This document shows positions 51,681 through 60,335 of a stretch of 64,000 bases of DNA, one piece after another. This stretch comes from Martinezella rhizogenes (GTDB taxonomy: Bacteria > Pseudomonadota > Alphaproteobacteria > Rhizobiales > Rhizobiaceae). How positions within the stretch are numbered: position 1 is the first letter of the stretch; the number at the start of each line of letters is the position of its first letter. The notes under the pieces were generated by a model. It saw only the letters and a list, made by a program, of their open reading frames with translations, made no database searches and was not told the DNA's origin. Position numbers and translations under genes: made by a program. Location of the stretch: NCBI GenBank assembly GCA_013322215.1, contig JAAMEZ010000057.1:37479-101478 (forward strand). Direction: 5' to 3'.

Positions 51681-52699
51681 CCATGACCAAAGAGAAAACA
51701 GGCCCCGCCGGACTTGCAGCCATCGACCGCGAAATGGTCCGCCAACATGCCGACGCGCTCGCTTCCTTCGAGGCCGCTGCCGATATGGCCGCCAAGGCGG
51801 CCGCCTCGCTGAAGCGCACGGGCAAGCTGCTACTGCTCGGCATGGGCGGTTCCCACGCCGTCAACCGCGCTGTCGAGCCGCTCTATCGCGCCGCCGGCAT
51901 CGATGCGATCGCGCTGCCGCTCTCCGAGCAGCTCGGCCAGCCGCTGTCGCTCAAGGGCCGCACGATCTTCATGACCTCGCAATCCGGCGAAAGCGCCGAG
52001 GTCGTGCGCTGGTTCAACGAAACGGGCGGCACTGCCGAGACCTTCGGCCTGACGCTGGAAGGCGGTTCTTTCCTTGCGAGGACCGCTCCATCCCTCGTCG
52101 GCGCCGGCGGCACCGAGCTTGCCTTTGCGGCAACCCGCAGCCTCACCGTCAGCTTCGCACTGCATCTGGCGATCTTCGCCGCCCTCGGTCAGGACCCGAC
52201 ACGCGCTTTGGCCGTGCTGCGCTTTCCGGAGGCGCTCGATATCAAGCCGGCACTTGCGGCTCTCGCGGATGTCGCGACCGTCGTCACCTCAGGCCGCCGC
52301 CTGCAGGGCATCGCCGAGGCATTGGCGCTTGGCTTGACCGAGCTGTCCCGCCGCCCCTGCTTTTCGCTCGAAGGCGGTCAACTGCGCCACGGCCCGATGG
52401 AAATGCTGGGACCGTCGATCGGCGTCGTCCTCTTCCGTGGTAACGATGCGACGGCGAGCCTCGTGACGGCCATGGCCGTTTCCGCCATCGAGACGGATGC
52501 GCCCGTGGTCATATTCGACGGCTCCGAGGAAGAGCCCGTGCCCGGCTGCGTCACGCTGCGTTTCAAGCCGGAAACCGGCCTTGCCGCCATCTTCCAGATG
52601 CTGCCCGTCGCCCAGGCGCTGATGATCGCCTTTGCCGACGAGCGAGTGGAGAATGCCGGCACGCCGGTCCGCTCCACCAAGATCACCCGGAGCGAATGA
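51677..52699 (+). CDS. SIS-domain protein, FrlB/AgaS-like (fructosamine deglycase or amino-sugar deaminase/isomerase)
   Basis: A 340-residue double SIS-domain protein similar to the isomerase half of GlmS. First SIS: LLLLGMGGSHAVNRAVEPLY, then FMTSQSGESAEVVRWF (phosphosugar loop) and GGTELAFAATRSLTVSFAL. Second SIS: GRRLQGIAEALALGLTELS and FSLEGGQLRHGPMEMLG, the region with Glu and His used in catalysis by GlmS relatives. It lacks the glutaminase domain. FrlB-type enzymes split fructosamine 6-phosphates; AgaS/NagB-II types deaminate amino-sugar phosphates. Sequence alone does not separate these. It directly precedes the PfkB kinase, as expected if the kinase makes its substrate. Confidence 0.85.
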   Translation: MTMTKEKTGPAGLAAIDREMVRQHADALASFEAAADMAAKAAASLKRTGKLLLLGMGGSHAVNRAVEPLYRAAGIDAIALPLSEQLGQPLSLKGRTIFMTSQSGESAEVVRWFNETGGTAETFGLTLEGGSFLARTAPSLVGAGGTELAFAATRSLTVSFALHLAIFAALGQDPTRALAVLRFPEALDIKPALAALADVATVVTSGRRLQGIAEALALGLTELSRRPCFSLEGGQLRHGPMEMLGPSIGVVLFRGNDATASLVTAMAVSAIETDAPVVIFDGSEEEPVPGCVTLRFKPETGLAAIFQMLPVAQALMIAFADERVENAGTPVRSTKITRSE

Positions 52700-53629
52700 A
52701 TGAAGCCGCTTGCAGTCATCGGCAACGTCAATATCGACCTGATCCTCGGGCCGGCGGCGCCATGGCCGAAGGCCGGCACCGAGATCATCGTCGATCACGA
52801 CGAGTTGCGCGTCGGCGGCCAGGCGGGCAACAGCGCGCTCGCCTGGGAAGGCCTCGGCGTTGACTACGAAATATCGGCCAATGTCGGCAGCGACGAGTTC
52901 GGACGCTGGCTCAGCGAGGCATTCGGCGCGCGCAGCAGCAAGTGGCCCGTCAGGCCGGAGGGCACGACGCTCTCGGTCGGCATCACCCATCCGGATGGAG
53001 AGCGCACTTTCTTCACGACGCGCGGGCATCTGCCGCGATTCAGCCTCGACGATGTGCTGACGGTTCTCGACGGCGAGAGGCTTGCCGGCGGCTATGCACT
53101 ACTGTGCGGTGCCTTCCTCACCGAAGACCTCGCCCGCGACTACGACGCCCTGTTCGACTGGGCCGACAAGCACCGGATCACGGTCGCGCTCGATACCGGC
53201 TGGCCGCTGGATGGCTGGACGCAGGCGAATTGCGACGCCACGCGGCGCTGGCTTTCCCGCTGTGGCGTGGCGCTGATGAACGAGGTCGAGACCACAACGT
53301 TAGCCGGCATAGACGATCCGGCCGAGGCTGCACGCGCGCTGCATGCGCTGATGCCCGAAGGCGCCATCTTCGTCGTCAAGCGTGGCCCTGATGGAGCGCT
53401 CGCCATCGATGCCGACGGCAATCTCGTTTCGGCCGCGGCACCGCGCGTCACGGTCGTCGATACGATCGGCGCCGGCGATGTCTTCAATGCCGGCTTTCTG
53501 GCCGCCCTAGCCCGTGGCGAGCCGCCTGCAGCCTGCCTTTCGGCGGGGACCGCCGTCGCTTCCCGCGCCATTTCCACTCTGCCGCGCAGCTACGGCTCGG
53601 CCAAAGCATCCGAGGAGGCCGTTCAATGA
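52700..53629 (+). CDS. PfkB-family sugar kinase (FrlD-like)
   Basis: A 309-residue ribokinase-fold kinase. The N-terminal signature is AVIGNVNIDLIL with VGGQAGNSALAWEGLG. The catalytic region is VVDTIGAGDVFNAGFLAAL, with the Asp base in GAGD. VALDTGWPLDGW and LMNEVETTTLAG fit the middle of the family. It would phosphorylate the imported sugar on C6, producing the substrate of the adjacent SIS enzyme. There is no space between the SIS stop and this start, and it overlaps the ATPase gene by four bases. Confidence 0.9.
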   Translation: MKPLAVIGNVNIDLILGPAAPWPKAGTEIIVDHDELRVGGQAGNSALAWEGLGVDYEISANVGSDEFGRWLSEAFGARSSKWPVRPEGTTLSVGITHPDGERTFFTTRGHLPRFSLDDVLTVLDGERLAGGYALLCGAFLTEDLARDYDALFDWADKHRITVALDTGWPLDGWTQANCDATRRWLSRCGVALMNEVETTTLAGIDDPAEAARALHALMPEGAIFVVKRGPDGALAIDADGNLVSAAAPRVTVVDTIGAGDVFNAGFLAALARGEPPAACLSAGTAVASRAISTLPRSYGSAKASEEAVQ

Positions 53630-54690
53630 GCGCGCTCGAAATCCAGAACATCCGCAAGAGCTATGGCGAAGTGGAGACGCTGAAGGGCATCGATATTTCC
53701 CTTGAAAGCGGCGAGTTCCTGGTGCTGCTCGGCTCGTCGGGCTGCGGCAAGTCCACGCTGCTCAACATCATCGCCGGGCTTGCCGAGGCGACGAGCGGGG
53801 ATATCCGTATCGGCGATCGCTCCGTGCTTGGCGTGCATCCGAAGGATCGCGATATCGCCATGGTGTTCCAGTCCTACGCGCTCTATCCAAACCTTTCGGT
53901 CCACCGCAACATCGGCTTCGGCCTGGAAATGCGCAAGGTGCCTGCAGCCGAGCGCGACAAGGCGGTGCGCGAGGCGGCGAAGCTCTTGCAGATCGAAGCG
54001 CTGCTGGAGCGCAAGCCGAGCCAGCTTTCCGGCGGTCAGCGCCAGCGCGTGGCGATCGGCCGTGCCCTGGTGCGCAAGCCAGAAGTCTTCCTCTTCGACG
54101 AGCCGCTTTCCAACCTCGACGCCAAGCTGCGCATGGAAATGCGCACTGAGTTGAAGCGCCTGCACCAGATGCTGAAGACCACGGTCGTCTACGTGACGCA
54201 CGATCAGATCGAAGCGATGACGCTCGCAACCCGCATCGCCGTGATGCGGGACGGACGGATCGAGCAGCTCGGCACGCCGGACGAGATCTACAATCATCCG
54301 GCAACACTCTATGTTGCGACCTTCGTTGGCGCGCCGCCGATGAACCTGCTGAACGCGACGGCCGATCAGGGTTCTTTGCGCATCGACGGAACCTCGATCA
54401 CGCTGCCCATGCCGGCGACGAAAGCCGCGATCAAACAGGGTCAAGAGCTGGTGGTCGGCATCCGGCCGGAAACGCTGCATCTCGACGAAGACGGCAAGCT
54501 CGAGGCCGTCTGCGAAGTCGCGGAACTAACCGGTCCGGAGCTGATCGTCACCGCACAGGCGGGCTCGCAGCGGCTGATGGCCTGCCTGCCGCCGCGCACC
54601 GCGATTGCCGAAGGGCAGACCTTCAAGCTCGGCTTCGACGCCAGCGCACTGCATCTCTTCGACCGCGCAACGGGCCAACGCTGCGAATAG
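53626..54690 (+). CDS. ABC sugar transporter ATPase (UgpC/MalK type)
   Basis: A 354-residue ATPase: Walker A GSSGCGKSTLL, signature LSGGQRQRVAIGRA, Walker B LFDEPLSNLD, switch His in VTHDQIEAMTLAT, and a TOBE domain with VVGIRPETLHLDEDG. It completes the importer formed with 48640-51680. Close relative in layout to the ATPase at 42840, but the two differ along the whole length, so they are not a recent duplicate. Confidence 0.95.
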   Translation: MSALEIQNIRKSYGEVETLKGIDISLESGEFLVLLGSSGCGKSTLLNIIAGLAEATSGDIRIGDRSVLGVHPKDRDIAMVFQSYALYPNLSVHRNIGFGLEMRKVPAAERDKAVREAAKLLQIEALLERKPSQLSGGQRQRVAIGRALVRKPEVFLFDEPLSNLDAKLRMEMRTELKRLHQMLKTTVVYVTHDQIEAMTLATRIAVMRDGRIEQLGTPDEIYNHPATLYVATFVGAPPMNLLNATADQGSLRIDGTSITLPMPATKAAIKQGQELVVGIRPETLHLDEDGKLEAVCEVAELTGPELIVTAQAGSQRLMACLPPRTAIAEGQTFKLGFDASALHLFDRATGQRCE

Positions 54691-54838
54691 ACCTTCGAGC
54701 CCGTGCACATGATCGCCGAGGGTGGCGCAGTGGACCATTGCGGTTTCCGGTGTCACCCGCAAAATTTTCGATCTCCGTAATGTTACCGCAAGGCAGGGCG
54801 CTGAACCTGACGACACAAACGATCGTCGGGAAAGAACC

Positions 54839-56032
54839 GTGTTTCAACAATTTCAACGCAGCACACGCTGGCCTTTCGTCGGGCTTCAACTGAGCAATGT
54901 CGCCCTGAACGCCAGCCACGCCTTTGCGACCATTCTTTATCCCTGGATCATGTACGACTTAACCGGCAGCGTCGTCTGCATGGCGCTAATGGCCTTGGTG
55001 AATAGCGCCGCGCTCCTGATCGGCATGATCTTCGGCGGCTACGTGGCCGAGATGCTGGGTGCACGCTACACCGCGCTCATCTCCGCGAAGGTCGGGATGC
55101 TGACGTCGCTGATGATTGCAGTGCTCTATATGGCGGATTTTCTACACGCAGGCACCTTTCTCCTTCTGAGCTTCATCGGCTCCATCCTCGATGGACCGGC
55201 GACGGTCGCGACCGAAGCGAAGACGCCGGAAATCGCCCGCCTTTCAAGATTGTCCTCGACCACTGCCAATTCCATCGACGACACGATCGACGGGCTTGTG
55301 CTGCTGACGGCTTCTGCAGCGAGCGCTTTCGTCATCGCCGTCATCGGCCCGAAGGACGCGGCCTGGTGGATCGTCGTCGGCAACTTCGCCACGATGATGC
55401 TCCTGTCTTTCAGCCTGCCGAGGTTTCGTTTAGGCCCGGCACCGAGACTTGGCGATATCGTCCATGCCGGAAAGCGGCTCCGCGCCGCGGCCGCGTCGCT
55501 GCCATTCACGCTTTGGGCAAGTGCTGCGCTCGGCTTCTTCATCGTGCTGCAGGTCTTCGTCGTGCCGGCCGCATTGCGTCTCGAGGTCGCATGGCTCGGG
55601 CTCTTCATCGCGGCATCGGCAACAGGCACGATCATGATGAACCTGCACCTTGCGTCTCGCCACGCCATGCCGGCGCCCGCGGTCATCGTTTCGAGAGCCC
55701 TCCTCGGCCTCGCTCTCTCGATGTGCATTCTGTGGATGCAGATTTCGCCGCTGACGATGATGCTTGCCGGCCTCGTCGCCGGGCTGGCGAATGGCTGGCT
55801 CTCGCCCGCCTTTGTCGCGATCTTGCAGATGAAAGCGCCGCGTAACTGCCGGCCCTATGTGATGGGTCTTTCCTATTCGATGGTTCTGCTGTTTCTTCTG
55901 CTGGAATATATGCTGACCGGCGCTGCAATCGGCCTGACCTCGTTCCGCACGACCTGCATCCTACTGATCTTCCTGCTGTCGCTGGCAGCCGCCGTCAGCG
56001 CCGCCTGGCTCGAATGCATCCAGACCGACTGA
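54839..56032 (+). CDS. MFS-type transporter, unknown substrate
   Basis: A 397-residue membrane protein with about eleven to twelve hydrophobic segments. It resembles the multidrug/enterobactin-exporter branch of MFS proteins: a start with WPFVGLQLSNVALNASHAFA, GGYVAEMLGARYTALISAK (loop 2-3 motif), DGPATVATEAKTPEIARLSR and PAFVAILQMKAPRNCRPYVM. The start chosen is GTG 54839 with GGGAAAGA upstream. The open frame reaches 54722, but the extra 39 residues are hydrophilic and look non-coding. It lies 148 bases after the sugar operon and may or may not be cotranscribed with it. Confidence 0.78.
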   Translation: MFQQFQRSTRWPFVGLQLSNVALNASHAFATILYPWIMYDLTGSVVCMALMALVNSAALLIGMIFGGYVAEMLGARYTALISAKVGMLTSLMIAVLYMADFLHAGTFLLLSFIGSILDGPATVATEAKTPEIARLSRLSSTTANSIDDTIDGLVLLTASAASAFVIAVIGPKDAAWWIVVGNFATMMLLSFSLPRFRLGPAPRLGDIVHAGKRLRAAAASLPFTLWASAALGFFIVLQVFVVPAALRLEVAWLGLFIAASATGTIMMNLHLASRHAMPAPAVIVSRALLGLALSMCILWMQISPLTMMLAGLVAGLANGWLSPAFVAILQMKAPRNCRPYVMGLSYSMVLLFLLLEYMLTGAAIGLTSFRTTCILLIFLLSLAAAVSAAWLECIQTD

Positions 56033-56145
56033 CCGAAAACGGGATAAGAGCCGTCGATGAGGCGCACGCCTGGTTGCGCGCAATGATGCCGTAATGTTCG
56101 TCGCTATGTCTTGGACAACACTATTTCGTTTCATGGAGGGTGAGA

Positions 56146-56820
56146 ATGCGCCTCTTGCTTGTAGAGGATGAGCCGCAGATGGCCGAGGCGCTTGCGGCCG
56201 CCCTGCATCAATACGATATCATCGTGGATCACGCTCCGAACCTTGATTTTGCAAGAGGCGCCGTCGCCGAGCAGGTGCATGATATGATCGTGCTCGACCG
56301 GCAGCTGCCCGATGGCGACGGATTGGAGCTTATCCGGGATTTGCGCGCGATCGGCGCGGCGACGCCTGTCATCGTGCTCACCGCCCGCGGCTCCGTCGCC
56401 GATCGCGTCAAGGGGCTGGATTTCGGCGCCGACGATTATCTGGCCAAGCCATTCGCACTCGAGGAACTTCTGGCGCGCATCCGTGCGCTGATGCGCCGGC
56501 CGGCAACCGTCGCCCCGATGATCGCCAAGCTCGGCAAGCTGGAATTCAATCTCGACGACAGGGAAGCGCGGATCGATGGCAGGGCGCTCGATCTGCCGCG
56601 ACGCGAGCTTCTCGTGCTGGAAACGCTTATCCGTCGCCAGGGCAGAACCGTTCTGAGGGCCGCACTGGAAGAGGCCGTCTATGCCTTCGACGACGAAATC
56701 CAGTCGAATGCGCTCGATTCACACGTATCGCGGCTTCGCAAGAAGCTGGCCGATGCTCAGGCCGATATCGAAATCCACGGCATTCGCGGCGTCGGCTACC
56801 TCCTGAGACCGCTTACATGA
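56146..56820 (+). CDS. OmpR/PhoB-family response regulator
   Basis: A 224-residue response regulator. The receiver domain (1-115) has the acidic pair in VEDEPQ, the phosphorylation site Asp51 in MIVLDRQLPDGDG and the conserved Lys in DDYLAKPF. The C-terminal winged helix carries LDLPRRELLVLETLIRRQGR and VSRLRKKLADAQADIEIHGI-type sequence ending RGVGYLLR. The ATG at 56146 has GGAGGG upstream. It overlaps the kinase gene by four bases. The likely targets are the beta-barrel and RND genes directly downstream, by position only. Confidence 0.95.
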   Translation: MRLLLVEDEPQMAEALAAALHQYDIIVDHAPNLDFARGAVAEQVHDMIVLDRQLPDGDGLELIRDLRAIGAATPVIVLTARGSVADRVKGLDFGADDYLAKPFALEELLARIRALMRRPATVAPMIAKLGKLEFNLDDREARIDGRALDLPRRELLVLETLIRRQGRTVLRAALEEAVYAFDDEIQSNALDSHVSRLRKKLADAQADIEIHGIRGVGYLLRPLT

Positions 56821-58154
56821 AGCATCCCAAATCAAAATCGCTGAAACGCCGGCTCATTGCACAGCTTCTGCTCTTCCAGGCGGGTATCCTGCTGCTGTTC
56901 AGCGTCGCCTTCGTCGCCTACCTGATACAGGCGGGCGAAGGCATCGTTCTTTCCGATCCCGCATTCGCGGATGCGGCGGCGAGTGCCATCGAACGCGAGC
57001 CCGATGGCCATCTCGTGCTCAACGAAACGGAAGAGCTCGCAAAGATACGGCAACGTTCTGCGGATTTCTGGTTCGTTGCCCGCAGTGACAAGGGCGAGAT
57101 CATCCAGACCGGCAATGTCCCGGCGGTCTATGCCGTGATGGCGGAGAACCTCGATCGCATCACCTTCGGCGACATCCGGGACACTACGCCACCCTTCTCG
57201 TACCTGGCGGTCATCCGCAACGTATCCGGCCCCGCCGGGGATTTTACCGTGCTTGGCAAGGGCGATGTGTTCAGCATGACCTATGCCATCCTGCTGCTCT
57301 CCAACCTGTTGATGGTACCTATCCTTGTTCTGCTCGTCATCATAACGATCGTCGTCATCCCGTGGATCGTGAGCCGGGCATTCTCCCGCCTTTCCGTCGT
57401 CGCGAAGGAAGCAGAGGCTATAGATATCGACCGGCGCGGGTACAGGCTGCCGGAGAGCGGCATTCCCCGCGAAGTGATGCCGCTCGTCAATGCCATCAAC
57501 GGCGCCCTGCAGCGCCTCGACGAGGGGCATGAGCGCCATCAGCGGTTCATTCTCGATGCGGCGCACGAATTGCGCACGCCGGTCGCCATTCTGCAGACAC
57601 GTGTCGAAACGATCGCCGAAGGGCCGATCCGCAACAGGCTCCTGTCGGATGCCGGCCGCATCGCGGCTTTGGCCGAACAACTGCTCGATCTGCAACGCCT
57701 TGACGTTATCGGCGCGAATTTTTCCTCGGTCGATCTGGTGGAGATCTGCCGCAACGTTGCGGCCGACATGGCGCCGCTGGCGATCGCACAGGGCTACGAT
57801 CTCTCGCTCGAAACCGGGCTCGACCATCTGATTATCCAGGGAGATGCCGGTGCGCTGCAGCGTGTCGTCCTCAATATCGTCCAGAACGCGATCGAGCATG
57901 CTGGCGGCAAGGGAAACATCACGATCCGGATCGACCGGCGATCCGTCATCGAGGTGACGGACGAAGGGCCTGGCATACCGGCTAAGGAACGCGACCGGAT
58001 CTTCGAGCCCTTCCACCGTCTTCAGCCGCATGAGCACGGTGCCGGCCTCGGGCTCAATCTGGTGAAGGAGATCATGCAGCGGCATGGCGGCCATGTCGCC
58101 GTTACCGACAATCCGCAGGGTGGCGCCTGTTTCCGCCTTTGCTTCCCGGGCTGA
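56817..58154 (+). CDS. sensor histidine kinase
   Basis: A 445-residue membrane kinase. TM1 lies about residues 17-40 (FQAGILLLFSVAFVAYLIQ), a periplasmic sensor of about 120 residues follows, and TM2 lies about 160-185 (LLMVPILVLLVIITIVVIPW). A HAMP-like linker leads to the HisKA domain with His250 in LDAAHELRTPVAI. The ATPase domain has NIVQNAIEH (N box), VTDEGPGIP (G1) and GAGLGLNLVKEI (G2). The EnvZ/TctE-like layout fits the upstream regulator. The signal is unknown. Confidence 0.95.
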   Translation: MKHPKSKSLKRRLIAQLLLFQAGILLLFSVAFVAYLIQAGEGIVLSDPAFADAAASAIEREPDGHLVLNETEELAKIRQRSADFWFVARSDKGEIIQTGNVPAVYAVMAENLDRITFGDIRDTTPPFSYLAVIRNVSGPAGDFTVLGKGDVFSMTYAILLLSNLLMVPILVLLVIITIVVIPWIVSRAFSRLSVVAKEAEAIDIDRRGYRLPESGIPREVMPLVNAINGALQRLDEGHERHQRFILDAAHELRTPVAILQTRVETIAEGPIRNRLLSDAGRIAALAEQLLDLQRLDVIGANFSSVDLVEICRNVAADMAPLAIAQGYDLSLETGLDHLIIQGDAGALQRVVLNIVQNAIEHAGGKGNITIRIDRRSVIEVTDEGPGIPAKERDRIFEPFHRLQPHEHGAGLGLNLVKEIMQRHGGHVAVTDNPQGGACFRLCFPG

Positions 58155-58426
58155 CGGCCTGGCTCGCCAGGCAATGCCCATCTTTAAGATTTAGTTAAGA
58201 AATTGCCAACAACCGCATAAAAATACTCGATAATTTTTCAATATTTTCGAATCCTGCAATGTACCCGCAATTCTCACCGGCAAAATGATCTGCATCTCTC
58301 GAAGACGATCCGCTCCCCAAGACGGACGGCATCGGAGAGCAGCAGGAACCGATGTCCGGTTCTCCAACGCAACAGAGACCTTGCGAGCGCCTAGGGATGG
58401 CGCATGGGTTTCGTATGGAGTTAGCA

Positions 58427-59056
58427 ATGTCGCTTAGCGCAAAATCAATTCTGTTCGCGGCTCTGGCCATGACGGCCGCGACGAATGCCTCTGCAGCCGA
58501 TCTCACCACCTATCAAGCCCCGGATGCCGGCTATGACAGGCCACCGGCCTTCCAGTGGAGCGGCGCCTACTTTGGTGCCCATGGCGGTATCGCATCGCCC
58601 AAGTTCAACCCTTTTGCCGATGGCAAGGGCCTGACCGGCGGCGTGCAAGCCGGCTACAATTTCCAGGTGGGGCCTGGCATCGTCGGCGCCGAACTGGAAG
58701 GCTCCTACCTCGGAAACAACGAGCTGCGCGTGCCGAACGGCAAGGTGGAAGAACGCTTCCGCGGCGCCGCCAAGGCCAAGGCCGGCCTGACCTTCGATCG
58801 GACGCTCGTCTACGGAACGGCCGGTCTGACGATGACGAAGTTCGAAGGCGGCAAGGGCATTTCCACCTCGGGCGGCTGGAAGCAGGGCTACCTTGTCGGC
58901 GGCGGCGTCGAACAGGGCTTCGGCGGCGGCCTGTCGGCCAAGATCGAATACAACTACGTCATGACCAATGACGTCTCCACGACGACATCGAGCGGCAAGT
59001 CGAAGACCGATCTGCGCGATCACGTCATCAAGGCCGGCCTGAACTATCGCTTCTGA
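58427..59056 (+). CDS. outer-membrane beta-barrel protein (Omp25/RopB-like)
   Basis: A 209-residue outer-membrane protein with a Sec signal peptide (KSILFAALAMTAATNASA, cleaved before ADLT). After a short periplasmic start (YQAPDAGYDRPPAFQWSGAY) there are alternating amphipathic strands, and the last residue is Phe (HVIKAGLNYRF), the outer-membrane insertion signature. Relatives in rhizobia and Brucella (RopB, Omp25/Omp31) have eight strands and help envelope stability. ATG 58427 was chosen because GGAG lies upstream and the signal peptide starts there. It is preceded by 272 bases without gene. Confidence 0.85.
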   Translation: MSLSAKSILFAALAMTAATNASAADLTTYQAPDAGYDRPPAFQWSGAYFGAHGGIASPKFNPFADGKGLTGGVQAGYNFQVGPGIVGAELEGSYLGNNELRVPNGKVEERFRGAAKAKAGLTFDRTLVYGTAGLTMTKFEGGKGISTSGGWKQGYLVGGGVEQGFGGGLSAKIEYNYVMTNDVSTTTSSGKSKTDLRDHVIKAGLNYRF

Positions 59057-59178
59057 TTGCCGATTTGCAGAGGTCGGCCCGCCTTTCAAGCCAAGGCGTG
59101 CCCGACGGAGAGTGGCGGAGGATGGCTGATCAAACCCCGAGTCAGTTCTTTCGCCGCTCTCGATCATGAAATGAAAGC

Positions 59179-60324
59179 ATGATGTCAGGTGTCATGATGA
59201 GCGTTGTCATGAAAATAACGATTGCCCTAACGCTGACCGCGCTAGGAGTTGCAGGCATCGTGATCGCGCCGGCCGGGAACGATGCACGTAACGCCCCTTC
59301 CGCCACTCGGCAGACCGCCGATATCAAAACGATCGAAGTCGCCGCCGTGGAAGTGATGCAGGTTCGCCGCGAAAACTACCGCCAGCAGATTCGCATCAAC
59401 GGTTTCATCCAGCCGGCCCGTCGCGTGACTCTCACCGCCAGATTGTCCGGGACGCTGGCCGCTGTGGAGGCCGATATCGGCACGGCCGTGCAGGCCGGCG
59501 CCGTCATTGCGCGTTTCGACACGGAAACGCTGACGCTGTCCCTCAACAAGCTGGTCGCAACCACCGAAGCCAAGGCCGCAACGCTGCTGCGCGCGCAGAA
59601 GGACCTGGAACGCACCCGCAGCCTCGCCGCAACGGGCGGCGTCGCCCAGGCGAAACTGATCGAGGTCGAGACCGACGTCGCGGTGCTGAAGGCCGAATTG
59701 CGCGCCCTGCAGGCCGAGGAAGCGGAAGCGCGGCGCGCCCTCGATGATGCGGTCGTCACCGCGCCCTTTGACGGCATCGTCAATACGCGCAGGGTCAATC
59801 CGGGCCAGGCCGTCTCGATCAACACCGAACTCTTCGAGGTCGTCGATATCGCCAGGCTGGACCTGGTGGCTCTCATCCCGCCGCAGGAAAGCGCCTGGCT
59901 TTCGATCGGTCAGACGGCGGAGATCGAGATCGAAGGCCTGCCGGAGAAGCCCCTTTCGGCGCGACTCGACAGGATCAGCCCCGCGACCGTGGACGGCTCA
60001 CGCTCGCTGCAGGTCTACCTGCGGATCGAACAGGCGATGCCGGGTCTTCGCAGCGGCATGTTCGGCCACGGCACGCTGCAGATCGAAAGCCATGACGACA
60101 TTCTCGCAGTTCCCGCTGCAGCGGTCATCAAAGAAGGCGGGGACACCTTCATCCGGACGATCTCGGATGGCGCTGTCCGCCAGCAGCCCATAACCCTCGG
60201 CAATGCCCGGATCGGAGAGGATCTCGTCGAGGTTCGGAGCGGACTAAACGAGGGCGATCGCATCATAACTGTCCCGCTCAAGGACGTCACGAGCGGCACT
60301 CTGGTCAAGATCGCCGGGCGCTGA
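59179..60324 (+). CDS. RND efflux periplasmic adaptor (membrane fusion protein)
   Basis: A 381-residue adaptor. It has an N-terminal hydrophobic anchor or signal (ITIALTLTALGVAGIVIA), a split biotinyl-lipoyl domain (QPARRVTLTARLSGTLAAVE and ALDDAVVTAPFDGIVNTRRV), a coiled-coil hairpin between them (about 115-180, rich in Ala, Glu, Leu) and the beta-barrel and proximal parts. It would link the RND pump to an outer-membrane channel. Several ATG codons crowd the start (59179, 59182, 59194, 59197, 59209); none has a clear ribosome site, so the start is uncertain by up to ten residues. The pump gene follows 11 bases after the stop. Confidence 0.9.
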   Translation: MMSGVMMSVVMKITIALTLTALGVAGIVIAPAGNDARNAPSATRQTADIKTIEVAAVEVMQVRRENYRQQIRINGFIQPARRVTLTARLSGTLAAVEADIGTAVQAGAVIARFDTETLTLSLNKLVATTEAKAATLLRAQKDLERTRSLAATGGVAQAKLIEVETDVAVLKAELRALQAEEAEARRALDDAVVTAPFDGIVNTRRVNPGQAVSINTELFEVVDIARLDLVALIPPQESAWLSIGQTAEIEIEGLPEKPLSARLDRISPATVDGSRSLQVYLRIEQAMPGLRSGMFGHGTLQIESHDDILAVPAAAVIKEGGDTFIRTISDGAVRQQPITLGNARIGEDLVEVRSGLNEGDRIITVPLKDVTSGTLVKIAGR

Positions 60325-60335
60325 GGACTATCCCC

